From NCBI GenBank assembly GCA_020217165.1, contig JAIWOE010000154.1, positions 1-8,807 on the forward strand: DNA of 8,807 bases. Direction: 5' to 3'. The stretch comes from Desulfovibrio sp. GTDB taxonomy: Bacteria; Desulfobacterota; Desulfovibrionia; Desulfovibrionales; Desulfovibrionaceae. The notes beneath the pieces were generated by a model. It did no database searches. It was not told the origin of the DNA and saw only the letters and a list, made by a program, of their open reading frames with translations. This document shows, one piece after another, positions 1-5,758 of the stretch (position 1 is the stretch's first letter; every line of letters begins with the position of its first letter). Made by a program: the position numbers and the translations under genes.

Positions 1-139
1 TGCTGGCGGCCAGCATGTTCACATGGGTGGAAAAATCCAGACACTGCCACACCAGCGCCACGGGCAAGCCGCAGAGCAGCGCCGCAGTCACCACCAGGGA
101 GAGGGGCACGCGCCGTGCCCGGTACAGAAGATCGTTCAC
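1..139 (-). CDS. N-terminus of an unidentified membrane protein (partial, runs off the left edge)
   Basis: Reading leftward from a GTG at 137-139, an open frame continues to the window edge with 46 codons. It begins MNDLLYRARR and is followed by a hydrophobic stretch (about residues 11-31, PLSLVVTAALLCGLPVALVW) that looks like a signal anchor or first membrane helix preceded by positive charges. It lies 43 bp downstream of the sugE stop on the same strand, so co-transcription is possible. An alternative in-frame GTG at 173-175 would add 12 residues. Neither start has a strong ribosome binding site. The family cannot be recognised from this fragment; a sensor, transporter or other inner-membrane protein would all fit. 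Confidence 0.5.
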   Translation of the reverse strand, partial: MNDLLYRARRVPLSLVVTAALLCGLPVALVWQCLDFSTHVNMLAAS

Positions 140-182
140 GCTACTACCAACATCCCGTTCGTGCAGCCTGCACACGAAAGCA

Positions 183-500
183 TCATGACTCCAGAATCTT
201 GAGCCCGGCGGCTCCAGCGCAGATGAGCAGAATGCACAGCACCCTGCCGGCGCTGGCCGGCTCCTGGAAGAGAAGCATGCCGCACAGGCTGACGCCCAGC
301 ACCCCCACCCCGGTCCAGATGGGATAGGCCACGCTCAGGGGCAGGGTTCTGGCCGCCAGCCCCAGGAAGAGCATGCTTGCAATCATGGCCGTCACCACGA
401 AGGTGGTGGGCACGGCCCGCGAGAAACCATCCGTCCACTTCAGACCCACCGCCCAGACGACTTCAAACACAGCGGCAAGCAGCAACCAGCCCCAGGCCAT
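183..500 (-). CDS. sugE: SugE/Gdx-type guanidinium exporter (small multidrug resistance family)
   Basis: A 105-residue inner-membrane protein with four predicted helices, the usual size for the SMR family. It carries the SugE/Gdx signature EVVWAVGLK with the central acidic residue Glu13, plus the Gdx-associated positions Trp16, Ser42, Tyr59 and Trp62 and the segment AYPIWTGVG. Gdx members act as dual-topology dimers that export guanidinium in exchange for protons. The ATG at 498-500 is chosen because an AGGAGA motif (508-513) sits 7 nt upstream and because family members start at this MxW position; a longer in-frame start at 545 would place the leader hairpins inside the gene. The leader contains a guanidine-II riboswitch candidate, which agrees with the Gdx rather than the drug-exporting Emr subtype. 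The gene lies 136 bp downstream of glgP on the same strand. Confidence 0.93.
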   Translation of the reverse strand: MAWGWLLLAAVFEVVWAVGLKWTDGFSRAVPTTFVVTAMIASMLFLGLAARTLPLSVAYPIWTGVGVLGVSLCGMLLFQEPASAGRVLCILLICAGAAGLKILES

Positions 501-524
501 GGCGCATTCTCCTGGCGAGGCTTG

Positions 525-576
525 CGGGGTCGTCCCCAAAGACAAAATGCAAGAACGGCGGGTCGTCCCGCCGTTC
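525..576 (-). promoter_or_regulatory. Guanidine-II (mini-ykkC) riboswitch candidate in the sugE leader
   Basis: On the minus-strand RNA two hairpins occur in series, each with the loop ACGA. The first (576-553) has a 10-bp stem, CAACGGCGGG paired with CCCGCCGTTG read as its complement across the loop. The second (538-525) has the core GGGG-ACGA-CCCC plus a possible closing U-G pair. A linker of about 14 nt separates them, and the second hairpin ends about 12 nt before the sugE Shine-Dalgarno sequence (508-513). Tandem short GC stems with ACGR loops just before the ribosome binding site of an SMR gene define the guanidine-II class, in which ligand binding stabilises the hairpins and frees the ribosome binding site. 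Function here is inferred from the pattern and from the downstream Gdx gene. Confidence 0.88.
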
Positions 577-594
577 CAAGCCCCAGGCCAGCGT

Positions 595-623
595 CTTGTA
601 GCCTGGAAAGTCCGCCCTGTCGA
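595..623 (-). promoter_or_regulatory. Candidate sigma-70 promoter for sugE
   Basis: On the minus strand TCGACA (623-618, 5 of 6 matches to TTGACA) is followed after exactly 17 nt by TACAAG (600-595, 4 of 6 matches to TATAAT). Transcription would start near 588, about a dozen nucleotides before the first riboswitch hairpin, which is where a riboswitch leader would be expected to begin. The support is positional plus a moderate consensus match. Confidence 0.45.
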
Positions 624-630
624 GGGGCGG
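612..630 (-). terminator. Possible weak terminator hairpin after glgP
   Basis: Just after the glgP stop, the inverted repeat CCGCCC/GGGCGG with a 7-nt loop can form a 6-bp GC hairpin. It is followed by ACTTTCC rather than a uridine run, so intrinsic termination would be inefficient at best. A second hairpin (CCAGGC/GCCTGG, 583-606) lies further along. Some read-through into sugE is therefore plausible. Confidence 0.25.
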
Positions 631-636
631 GGGTGT

Positions 637-3195
637 TTAAAGCGCCTTGCCGTTCTGCAGCCCGGGGATGGGGCTCACGTTCCAGATTTCCTTGGCGTAT
701 TGGCTGATGGCCCGGTCACTGGAGAAGAAGCCCATGCGCGCCGCATTGAGGATGGAGCGGCGGGTCCATTCTTCCTGATCCATGTACAGCCGGCCCACGT
801 CGTCCTGGGCGCCCAGGTACTGCCGGTAGTCCGCCAGGACGAAGAAATGGTCGCCACCATGGAGCAGGTTGTCCACCAGGGGCGAGAACAGGCCGTGCTG
901 CCCGGGGGAGAAGGCATCGCCGCGCAGCATGTCCAGGGCCTCGCGCAGTTCCTCGTCGCCGTGGTAGTAGAGGATGGGATTGTAGCCGTGCTGCCGCAGG
1001 GAGACCAACTCGTTCTCCCGCATGCCGAAGATAAAGAGCAGCTCCGGCCCGATGGCCTGGGCCATTTCGATGGTGGCGCCGTCCCAGGTGCCGATGGTCA
1101 GGGCGCCGTTGAGGGCGAACTTCATGTTGCCCGTGCCCGAGGCCTCCATCCCGGCGGTGGAAATCTGCTCCGAGAGCTCCGTGGCCGGGATGACACGCTC
1201 GGCCTGGGAGACGCAGTAATTGGGCAGATAGATCACCTGCAGCTTGTCATTCACCCGCGGGTCGGCATTCACCACCGCAGCCACGGCGTTGATGGCGTGG
1301 ATGATGCGCTTGGCCATGAAGTACGATGGTGCGGCTTTGCCGCCGAAGAAGACCGTACGGGGCGTGAAGTCCGGCGCCAGACCATGGCGCAGGCGGTTGT
1401 ACGCGGTGATGACGTGCAGCAGGTTGAGCATCTGGCGCTTGTATTCGTGAATACGCTTGATGTGCACATCGAACAGGTGGTCCGTGCGCAGTTCCCGCAG
1501 GAGCTTGCGCTTGATGTATCCTTGCAGGCGCTCCTTGTTTTCCAGCTTGGCTTCCCGCCAGGCCTTGCGGAAGGCCGGGTCCGCGGCCAGGGGTTCCAGC
1601 TGCGTGAGTTCTTCCAGGTTGCGGACGAACCCCGTGCCGATGTGCGAGGCAATGAGCTGCGACAGGGGCTGGTTGGCGGACCACAGCCAGCGCCGTGGGG
1701 TGATCCCGTTGGTTTTGTTGTTGATTTTTTTGGGATAGAGTCGGTGGAAGTCGTCAAAGACCCGGGTCTTGAGCAGCTCCGTGTGCAGGGCGGCCACGCC
1801 GTTGACCGAGTGGGACCCGATGATGGCCAGGTGCGCCATGCGAACGCTCTTGACCGGCCGCTCCTGGATGAGGGACACGCGCTGACGCAGCTGGTCCAGG
1901 TCCCGGTGGCAGAAGTCACCGCAATCCTCGCTGCGGGCCACACGCTCCACCTCACGCAGGAACCGGGCATTGATCTCGTAAATAATCTGCATGTGCCGCG
2001 GCAGCATCCGCTCCAGCATGCTCACGGGCCAGGTTTCCAGGGCCTCGGGCAGCAGGGTGTGGTTTGTATAGGCAAAGGTGTTGGTGCAGATGTCCCAGGC
2101 GGTGTCCCAGTCCAGCAGGTCTTCATCGAGCAGGATGCGCATGAGCTCGGCGATGGCGATGGCCGGGTGGGTGTCGTTGAGCTGGATGGATACGCTGTTG
2201 GGCAGCTCGGCCATATCCTGGTGCTTCTTGCGGAAACGGCGCAGGATGTCCTGGATGGTGGCGGTGACGAAGAAATACTGCTGCTTGAGCCGCAGTTCGC
2301 GGCCTTCCTCGATCTGATCGGAAGGGTACAGCACTTTGGAGATCTTCTCGTCAAAAATCTTTTCTTCCACCGCCCCAAGGTAGTTGCCGGTATTGAAGAA
2401 ATCCAGATTGAATTCCACGTCGGACCGCGCAGACCACAGCCGCATGTTGATGACGTGGCGATTGTCCCAGCCAGGCACCAGCATGTCGCAGGGCATGGCC
2501 AGCACCGTGTCGCCGCCAACCCAGCTGTGGCGCAGGTGGCCATGCTCGTCGGTCCAGCTCTTCACCTCGCCAAAAAACCGTACAGGGAAAAGGTGCTGCC
2601 CGCGTTCGTAGGCCCAGGGGTTGCCCACGCGCATCCAGTTGTCGGCCTGCTCCACCTGCTTGCCATCTTCGATAACTTGATGAAAGATGCCGTAATCATA
2701 GCGGATGCCATAGCCGTAGCCCGGGATGCCCAACGTAGCCATGGAATCCAGAAAGCAGGAGGCCAGACGCCCCAACCCACCGTTGCCCAGGCCGGCATCC
2801 CACTCCTGCTCGGCCAGATCTTCCAGGGAAAAGCCCAGGTCTGCCATGGCCTTGCGGGCGGTTTCGTAAATGCCCAGGCAGTGGAGGTTGTTCATGAGGG
2901 ACTTGCCGGGCAGGTACTCCAGGGAAAGGTAGTAGACCCGCTTGGCTTTTTCGTCGTAATAGCTCCGCTGCGTCTTGACCCAGTTGTCAATGAGCCGGTC
3001 TCGCACGGCCAGGGCCAGGGCGTTGTAGTAATTGTAGGCGCTCTTGCTGGCGTAGTCGCTGCCCAGGCTGGACACGATGTGGCGGATGACGTCCTTTTTC
3101 AGGCCCTCCACGCTGTCGTCGTCGTACAGTCCGCTGGACCAGGCGAAGGCGCGCTCTGGGTCGAAGGTGTGACGCTGCTGCTTGGGTGCTGCCAT
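637..3195 (-). CDS. glgP: Glycogen/starch/maltodextrin phosphorylase
   Basis: An 852-residue GT35-family enzyme, close to the typical 800-850. It releases glucose-1-phosphate from alpha-1,4-glucan ends with phosphate and pyridoxal phosphate in the cytoplasm, supporting use of stored glycogen. Family landmarks run the full length: LSLEYLPGKS (about 90-99), DAGLGNGGLGRLASCFLDS (133-151), QLNDTHPA near residue 350, RIHEYKRQ, and the cofactor site EASGTGNMKFALNG with the Schiff-base lysine at about 692, followed by GTWDGATIE. The ATG at 3193-3195 is chosen because AAGGAG sits 7 nt upstream and family homology begins soon after it; an open extension upstream has no family character. No frameshift or missing motif is seen. 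The glucan preference (glycogen or maltodextrin) cannot be decided from sequence. Confidence 0.97.
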   Translation of the reverse strand: MAAPKQQRHTFDPERAFAWSSGLYDDDSVEGLKKDVIRHIVSSLGSDYASKSAYNYYNALALAVRDRLIDNWVKTQRSYYDEKAKRVYYLSLEYLPGKSLMNNLHCLGIYETARKAMADLGFSLEDLAEQEWDAGLGNGGLGRLASCFLDSMATLGIPGYGYGIRYDYGIFHQVIEDGKQVEQADNWMRVGNPWAYERGQHLFPVRFFGEVKSWTDEHGHLRHSWVGGDTVLAMPCDMLVPGWDNRHVINMRLWSARSDVEFNLDFFNTGNYLGAVEEKIFDEKISKVLYPSDQIEEGRELRLKQQYFFVTATIQDILRRFRKKHQDMAELPNSVSIQLNDTHPAIAIAELMRILLDEDLLDWDTAWDICTNTFAYTNHTLLPEALETWPVSMLERMLPRHMQIIYEINARFLREVERVARSEDCGDFCHRDLDQLRQRVSLIQERPVKSVRMAHLAIIGSHSVNGVAALHTELLKTRVFDDFHRLYPKKINNKTNGITPRRWLWSANQPLSQLIASHIGTGFVRNLEELTQLEPLAADPAFRKAWREAKLENKERLQGYIKRKLLRELRTDHLFDVHIKRIHEYKRQMLNLLHVITAYNRLRHGLAPDFTPRTVFFGGKAAPSYFMAKRIIHAINAVAAVVNADPRVNDKLQVIYLPNYCVSQAERVIPATELSEQISTAGMEASGTGNMKFALNGALTIGTWDGATIEMAQAIGPELLFIFGMRENELVSLRQHGYNPILYYHGDEELREALDMLRGDAFSPGQHGLFSPLVDNLLHGGDHFFVLADYRQYLGAQDDVGRLYMDQEEWTRRSILNAARMGFFSSDRAISQYAKEIWNVSPIPGLQNGKAL

Positions 3196-3200
3196 CGAGT

Positions 3201-3233
3201 TCTCCTTCGGAGCAGTGCCGGCAGTAATGCCGG
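3201..3233 (-). promoter_or_regulatory. Inverted repeats in the glgP 5' leader
   Basis: Two short inverted repeats lie between the promoter candidate and the glgP ATG. CCGGC/GCCGG with a 6-nt loop spans 3233-3218. CTCC-GAA-GGAG lies just before the start codon and places the Shine-Dalgarno GGAG in the 3' arm of a small stem. They could serve as an operator or modulate translation, but both are short and may be chance. Confidence 0.25.
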
Positions 3234-3234
3234 A

Positions 3235-3264
3235 TTTATTTGCAACCCCAGAAAGATATGTCAA
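3235..3264 (-). promoter_or_regulatory. Candidate sigma-70 promoter for glgP
   Basis: On the minus strand a perfect TTGACA (3264-3259) is followed after 18 nt by AATAAA (3240-3235, 4 of 6 matches to TATAAT). The predicted start lies about 33 nt before the glgP ATG. The surrounding bases are AT-richer than the flanking genes. The -35 match is the strongest such site seen in the window. Confidence 0.5.
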
Positions 3265-3295
3265 ACGAGGAAGTCGCTTGACCATGTGCTGATCC

Positions 3296-3463
3296 TCAGC
3301 CCTGCCCCAGGATGAGTCGTGCAAGGGCATATGCCAGGAGGCCGACCCCGGCCCCGCCGTACAGCACCAGTCAGGGCGAGCACCACGGCTTGCCCCTGGA
3401 CAGCCGCCACAGGCCCAGCGCTGCAGCCAGGCCGGCGGCCATACCAATTACCATGGAAGCCAT
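3296..3463 (-). CDS. Putative two-helix membrane protein with an in-frame TGA; candidate selenoprotein
   Basis: A 55-codon frame from ATG (3463-3461) to a final TGA (3298-3296), with one internal TGA at 3373-3371 (codon 31). Before it are a hydrophobic helix (MASMVIGMAAGLAAALGLW) and a basic linker ending GKPWCSP; after it a second hydrophobic helix (LVLYGGAGVGLLAYALARLI) and LGQG. Third codon positions are mostly G or C on both sides of the TGA, and both helices lie in the same frame. If the TGA is selenocysteine, the linker carries a Cys-x-x-Sec pair, a known redox arrangement. A GGGGGGA stretch 7 nt before the ATG is a modest ribosome binding site. The start overlaps the divergent trmFO start by up to 11 bp. 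Alternatives are a 30-residue protein ending at the TGA, a gene broken by a nonsense mutation, or chance hydrophobic coding in GC-rich DNA. No known family is recognised. Confidence 0.45.
3338..3355 (-). promoter_or_regulatory. SECIS-like hairpin downstream of the in-frame TGA
   Basis: On the minus-strand RNA, 15 nt after the TGA, GGGGCCG (3355-3349) pairs with CGGCCUC (3344-3338) around the loop GGGU. This gives a 7-bp stem including one G-U pair, with the apical loop starting 22 nt after the TGA. Bacterial SECIS elements sit directly downstream of the UGA within the coding region and carry an apical loop with a G near its start and often a GU. Distance and loop fit. No clear bulged U is seen, and GC-rich DNA yields such hairpins by chance. 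Confidence 0.27.
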
Positions 3464-4844
3464 GAATACATCCCCCCGTCAAGTTCCCGTCATAATTGTT
3501 GGCGGCGGGCTGGCCGGCTGCGAATGCGCGCTGGTGCTGGCCGCGCTGGGCATCGCCTCCACCCTGGTGGAGATGAAGCCGCATCGCCTTTCCCCTGCCC
3601 ATCATGATGTCCGGCTGGCCGAGCTGGTCTGCTCCAATTCCCTGCGGGCAGACACGCCGGACATGGCCGTGGGCCTTCTCAAGGAAGAACTGCGCGCTCT
3701 GGGCAGTCCCCTCATGGCTGTCGCAGAGGCCACCCGTGTGCCCGCCGGCAAAGCCCTTGCCGTGGACAGGGTGCTCTTTGCTGAACATACCACAGCCCGT
3801 GTCGAGGCGGAACCCTTGATTGCCCTGAAGCGGCAGGAAATTTCATCGTTAGAAGATCCCCTGCTAAACCAAGCCCTTGCGGCCGGAGGCCGGGTCATCC
3901 TGGCCACGGGCCCCCTCACGGCGGACGATCTTTCCGCAGATCTGGCCCGCTTGACCGGTGCGGAGCATCTGTTCTTTTATGATGCCATCGCCCCCATCGT
4001 GGCCATGGACAGCGTGAACATGGACGTGGCCTGGTGGGCTTCCCGCTACAATCCCGACGAGAAGGACTATTGCAACTGCCCCCTCGACGAGGCCCAGTAC
4101 CACGCCTTTCTGCACGCCCTCTCCACCGCCCGGGTGGTCCCCTGCCGGGACTTCGAAGAAGAGCGGCACTTTGAAGGATGCCTGCCCATTGAAACCATGG
4201 CCGCCCGCGGCCCCCTGACCCTGGCCCATGGCCCCATGAAACCCGTGGGCCTGCCAGACCCCCGCACCGGCCAGGAGCCCTTTGCCGTGGTGCAGCTGCG
4301 GCCTGAAACCCTGGACAAATCCTCCTGCAACCTGGTGGGATTCCAGACCAAACTGGCCTACCCCGAGCAGGAGCGCGTCTTCCGCATGATTCCAGGCCTG
4401 GAGCAGGCGGAATTCCTCCGCCTGGGCAGCATGCACCGCAACACCTTCGTCAACGCACCGGCTGTGCTGGGGCCTGACTTTTCCCTGCTGGCCCGGCCGG
4501 GGGTGCATCTGGCAGGGCAGATCTCCGGCGTGGAGGGCTACGTGGAATCCATGGCCCACGGTCATTTGACGGCCCTGGCTGTGGCCGCGGCCCTCAGGGG
4601 CGCCAGCCTGCCCCCGCCGCCCGCCGAGTGCATGCTGGGCGCACTGGCCACGCACCTGGCCACACCGACCAAAGCCTTCCAACCATCCAATGTGCATTTT
4701 GGCCTCACCCCGGCCCTGGGGCGCAAGGCGCCAAAGGCCAAGCGGAAGCTGCTGTATGCCGAGCGCAGCCGCACCGCCTTCGTCACCTGGAGGGAATCTC
4801 TGGCCCGGGCAGGACTCACTTGGCCACTGGCCCCGGCGGGCTAG
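3453..4844 (+). CDS. trmFO: Methylenetetrahydrofolate- and FAD-dependent tRNA (uracil-54-C5)-methyltransferase TrmFO
   Basis: A 463-residue flavoprotein that makes m5U54 in the tRNA T-loop using methylenetetrahydrofolate as carbon donor and reduced FAD; it replaces the SAM-dependent TrmA in many bacteria. The FAD dinucleotide-binding motif IIVGGGLAGCECA lies at about residues 14-26. The family signature AELVCSNSLR gives Cys60, and FEGCLPIETMAARG gives Cys243; these correspond to the two functional cysteines known in the Bacillus enzyme. Other family blocks are PAGKALAVDR, GPMKPVGL, NLVGFQTKL, GSMHRNTFVNAP and GQISGVEGYVES. ATG 3453 and ATG 3462 are both possible; the second has GGAAG only 2 nt before it and the first lacks a clear Shine-Dalgarno. 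The stop codon is 3 bp from that of the convergent TPR gene. Confidence 0.96.
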   Translation: MEAMNTSPRQVPVIIVGGGLAGCECALVLAALGIASTLVEMKPHRLSPAHHDVRLAELVCSNSLRADTPDMAVGLLKEELRALGSPLMAVAEATRVPAGKALAVDRVLFAEHTTARVEAEPLIALKRQEISSLEDPLLNQALAAGGRVILATGPLTADDLSADLARLTGAEHLFFYDAIAPIVAMDSVNMDVAWWASRYNPDEKDYCNCPLDEAQYHAFLHALSTARVVPCRDFEEERHFEGCLPIETMAARGPLTLAHGPMKPVGLPDPRTGQEPFAVVQLRPETLDKSSCNLVGFQTKLAYPEQERVFRMIPGLEQAEFLRLGSMHRNTFVNAPAVLGPDFSLLARPGVHLAGQISGVEGYVESMAHGHLTALAVAAALRGASLPPPPAECMLGALATHLATPTKAFQPSNVHFGLTPALGRKAPKAKRKLLYAERSRTAFVTWRESLARAGLTWPLAPAG

Positions 4845-4847
4845 CCC

Positions 4848-5630
4848 TTACTCGTCCAGATCAGACACGTCTTCCAGAGGTGCGTTTGGTGTGGCGGCCT
4901 GCTTGAGGATGACTGCCAACAGCTGTGCCGCGACCTTGAGGTCCGGATTGAGGGCCAAGGCCCGGCCCGCAAACTCCTGGGCCTTGGGCAGGTCGCCCTT
5001 GTCGTACAGCACGCGGGCGATGTTGAAGAGCAAATGCTCATCCGTGGCAGACAAGGACAGGGCGCGGCCGTAATAAGCCAGGGCCTGGTCCAGCATGCCG
5101 CTCTTGCGCAGCTTGATGCCGAACTCGTTGAACAGATGCTTGTTTTCCTTGGCGTATGCCGCCTCAAGACGCACCAGGCGCTTGAGGACTTTCTCGGCCC
5201 TTCCGGTGTCGCCGCGGTCTAGGTAGGTCAGGCCCAGGCCATAGTTGGCGCGGATGTTAGTGTCGTCCATTTTCAGGGCGTTCTGGTACTCAAACTCCGC
5301 CGTGTAGGTCTCCCCCTGGCCCCGCAGGCGCTCGGCCCGGGCCAGGGTCTTGCGCAGGGCGCTGATGGCAGGCAAAGTTTTTTGTTTGAAGATTTCCGGC
5401 TCGGGGGTGAACTTGGCCAAAAACGCTTCCAAGGGCAGGGTTTCCGCTGGCGGAACAGGCAGATAGGCATTATTGAGGGGCTGGAAGGTGACCTCGTCCT
5501 CCCCGGTTTGTTCGGCAAAAAACAGCGATTCTGTGGTGGATTTACGTTTGGTGACGCCCGCCCCGATGGTGATGGTGCGGGTTCCCTTGTATACCCCGGC
5601 AATGCCGCCGGACGCATGCTCTTGGGTCAT
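4848..5630 (-). CDS. TPR protein B (paralog of the TPR protein at 6699-7523)
   Basis: A 260-residue soluble protein with no signal peptide or membrane segment. Residues 1-90 form a non-TPR module (GVYKGTRTITIGAGVTKRK, then FQPLNNAYLPVP). Residues about 92-232 are helical tetratricopeptide repeats, including NYGLGLTYLDRGD, HLFNEFGIKLRKSG and TDEHLLFNIARVLYDKGDL. The tail is acidic (LEDVSDLDE). The ATG at 5628-5630 is preceded by GGAG with 8 nt spacing. The start overlaps the TGA of a 43-codon ORF by 4 nt (ATGA), which suggests translational coupling in one operon. Order and motifs match the upstream paralog closely, so a duplication is evident. TPRs mediate protein-protein contact; the partner is unknown, though the neighbouring CheX-like protein is the obvious candidate by context only. 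Confidence 0.88.
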   Translation of the reverse strand: MTQEHASGGIAGVYKGTRTITIGAGVTKRKSTTESLFFAEQTGEDEVTFQPLNNAYLPVPPAETLPLEAFLAKFTPEPEIFKQKTLPAISALRKTLARAERLRGQGETYTAEFEYQNALKMDDTNIRANYGLGLTYLDRGDTGRAEKVLKRLVRLEAAYAKENKHLFNEFGIKLRKSGMLDQALAYYGRALSLSATDEHLLFNIARVLYDKGDLPKAQEFAGRALALNPDLKVAAQLLAVILKQAATPNAPLEDVSDLDE

Positions 5631-5758
5631 GGGGTCAACTCCATGAAAACGCCTGCAACACCAGGCGGCTGGAGGAGGAACGGCCGCACCCCATACACGG
5701 TGCGGACCTTGCGGACACGCTCCTGGCGCAAGCCCCGGCGCATGCCAGGGACCTGCAT
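5627..5758 (-). CDS. Possible 43-aa basic protein, or C-terminal remnant of the upstream gene
   Basis: This frame fills the gap between the CheX-like gene and TPR protein B exactly. Its ATG (5758-5756) directly follows the upstream TAG (5761-5759), in the same frame, and its TGA (5629-5627) overlaps the next ATG. It encodes MQVPGMRRGLRQERVRKVRT, then a mixed stretch ending MELTP, and is rich in Arg and Val. Third positions are mostly G or C, as in coding DNA here. No good ribosome binding site precedes it, so expression would rely on termination-reinitiation, or the segment may be an old C-terminus separated by a nonsense change. No family is recognised. A shorter plus-strand frame (5643-5762) overlaps it and looks less coding. 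Confidence 0.3.
   Translation of the reverse strand: MQVPGMRRGLRQERVRKVRTVYGVRPFLLQPPGVAGVFMELTP

Noticed and set aside
136..438. A second minus-strand frame inside sugE.
   Set aside because: Shadow of sugE; SugE/Gdx signature residues are all in the other frame.
3218..3240. An intrinsic terminator on the plus strand (CCGGC/GCCGG followed by ATTTATTT).
   Set aside because: No plus-strand gene lies upstream to terminate, the stem is only 5 bp, and the AT run is better explained as the glgP -10 region.
373..3315. A 980-codon plus-strand open frame opposite glgP.
   Set aside because: It is the antisense shadow of glgP, whose family motifs are complete on the minus strand. The antisense protein is His/Val/Gly-rich and matches no domain.
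3196..3447. An 84-residue N-terminal extension of GlgP.
   Set aside because: A good ribosome binding site precedes the ATG at 3195, family similarity starts after it, and the extension lacks phosphorylase character and crosses the promoter-like region.
3312..3452. A 47-residue N-terminal extension of TrmFO.
   Set aside because: The FAD-binding motif lies within the first 26 residues of the shorter form, as in the family. The extension is low-complexity and lacks a ribosome binding site.
3261..3788. A 175-codon minus-strand open frame over the trmFO 5' region.
   Set aside because: Most of it is antisense to conserved TrmFO motifs, and its composition is His/Gly-rich without a domain.
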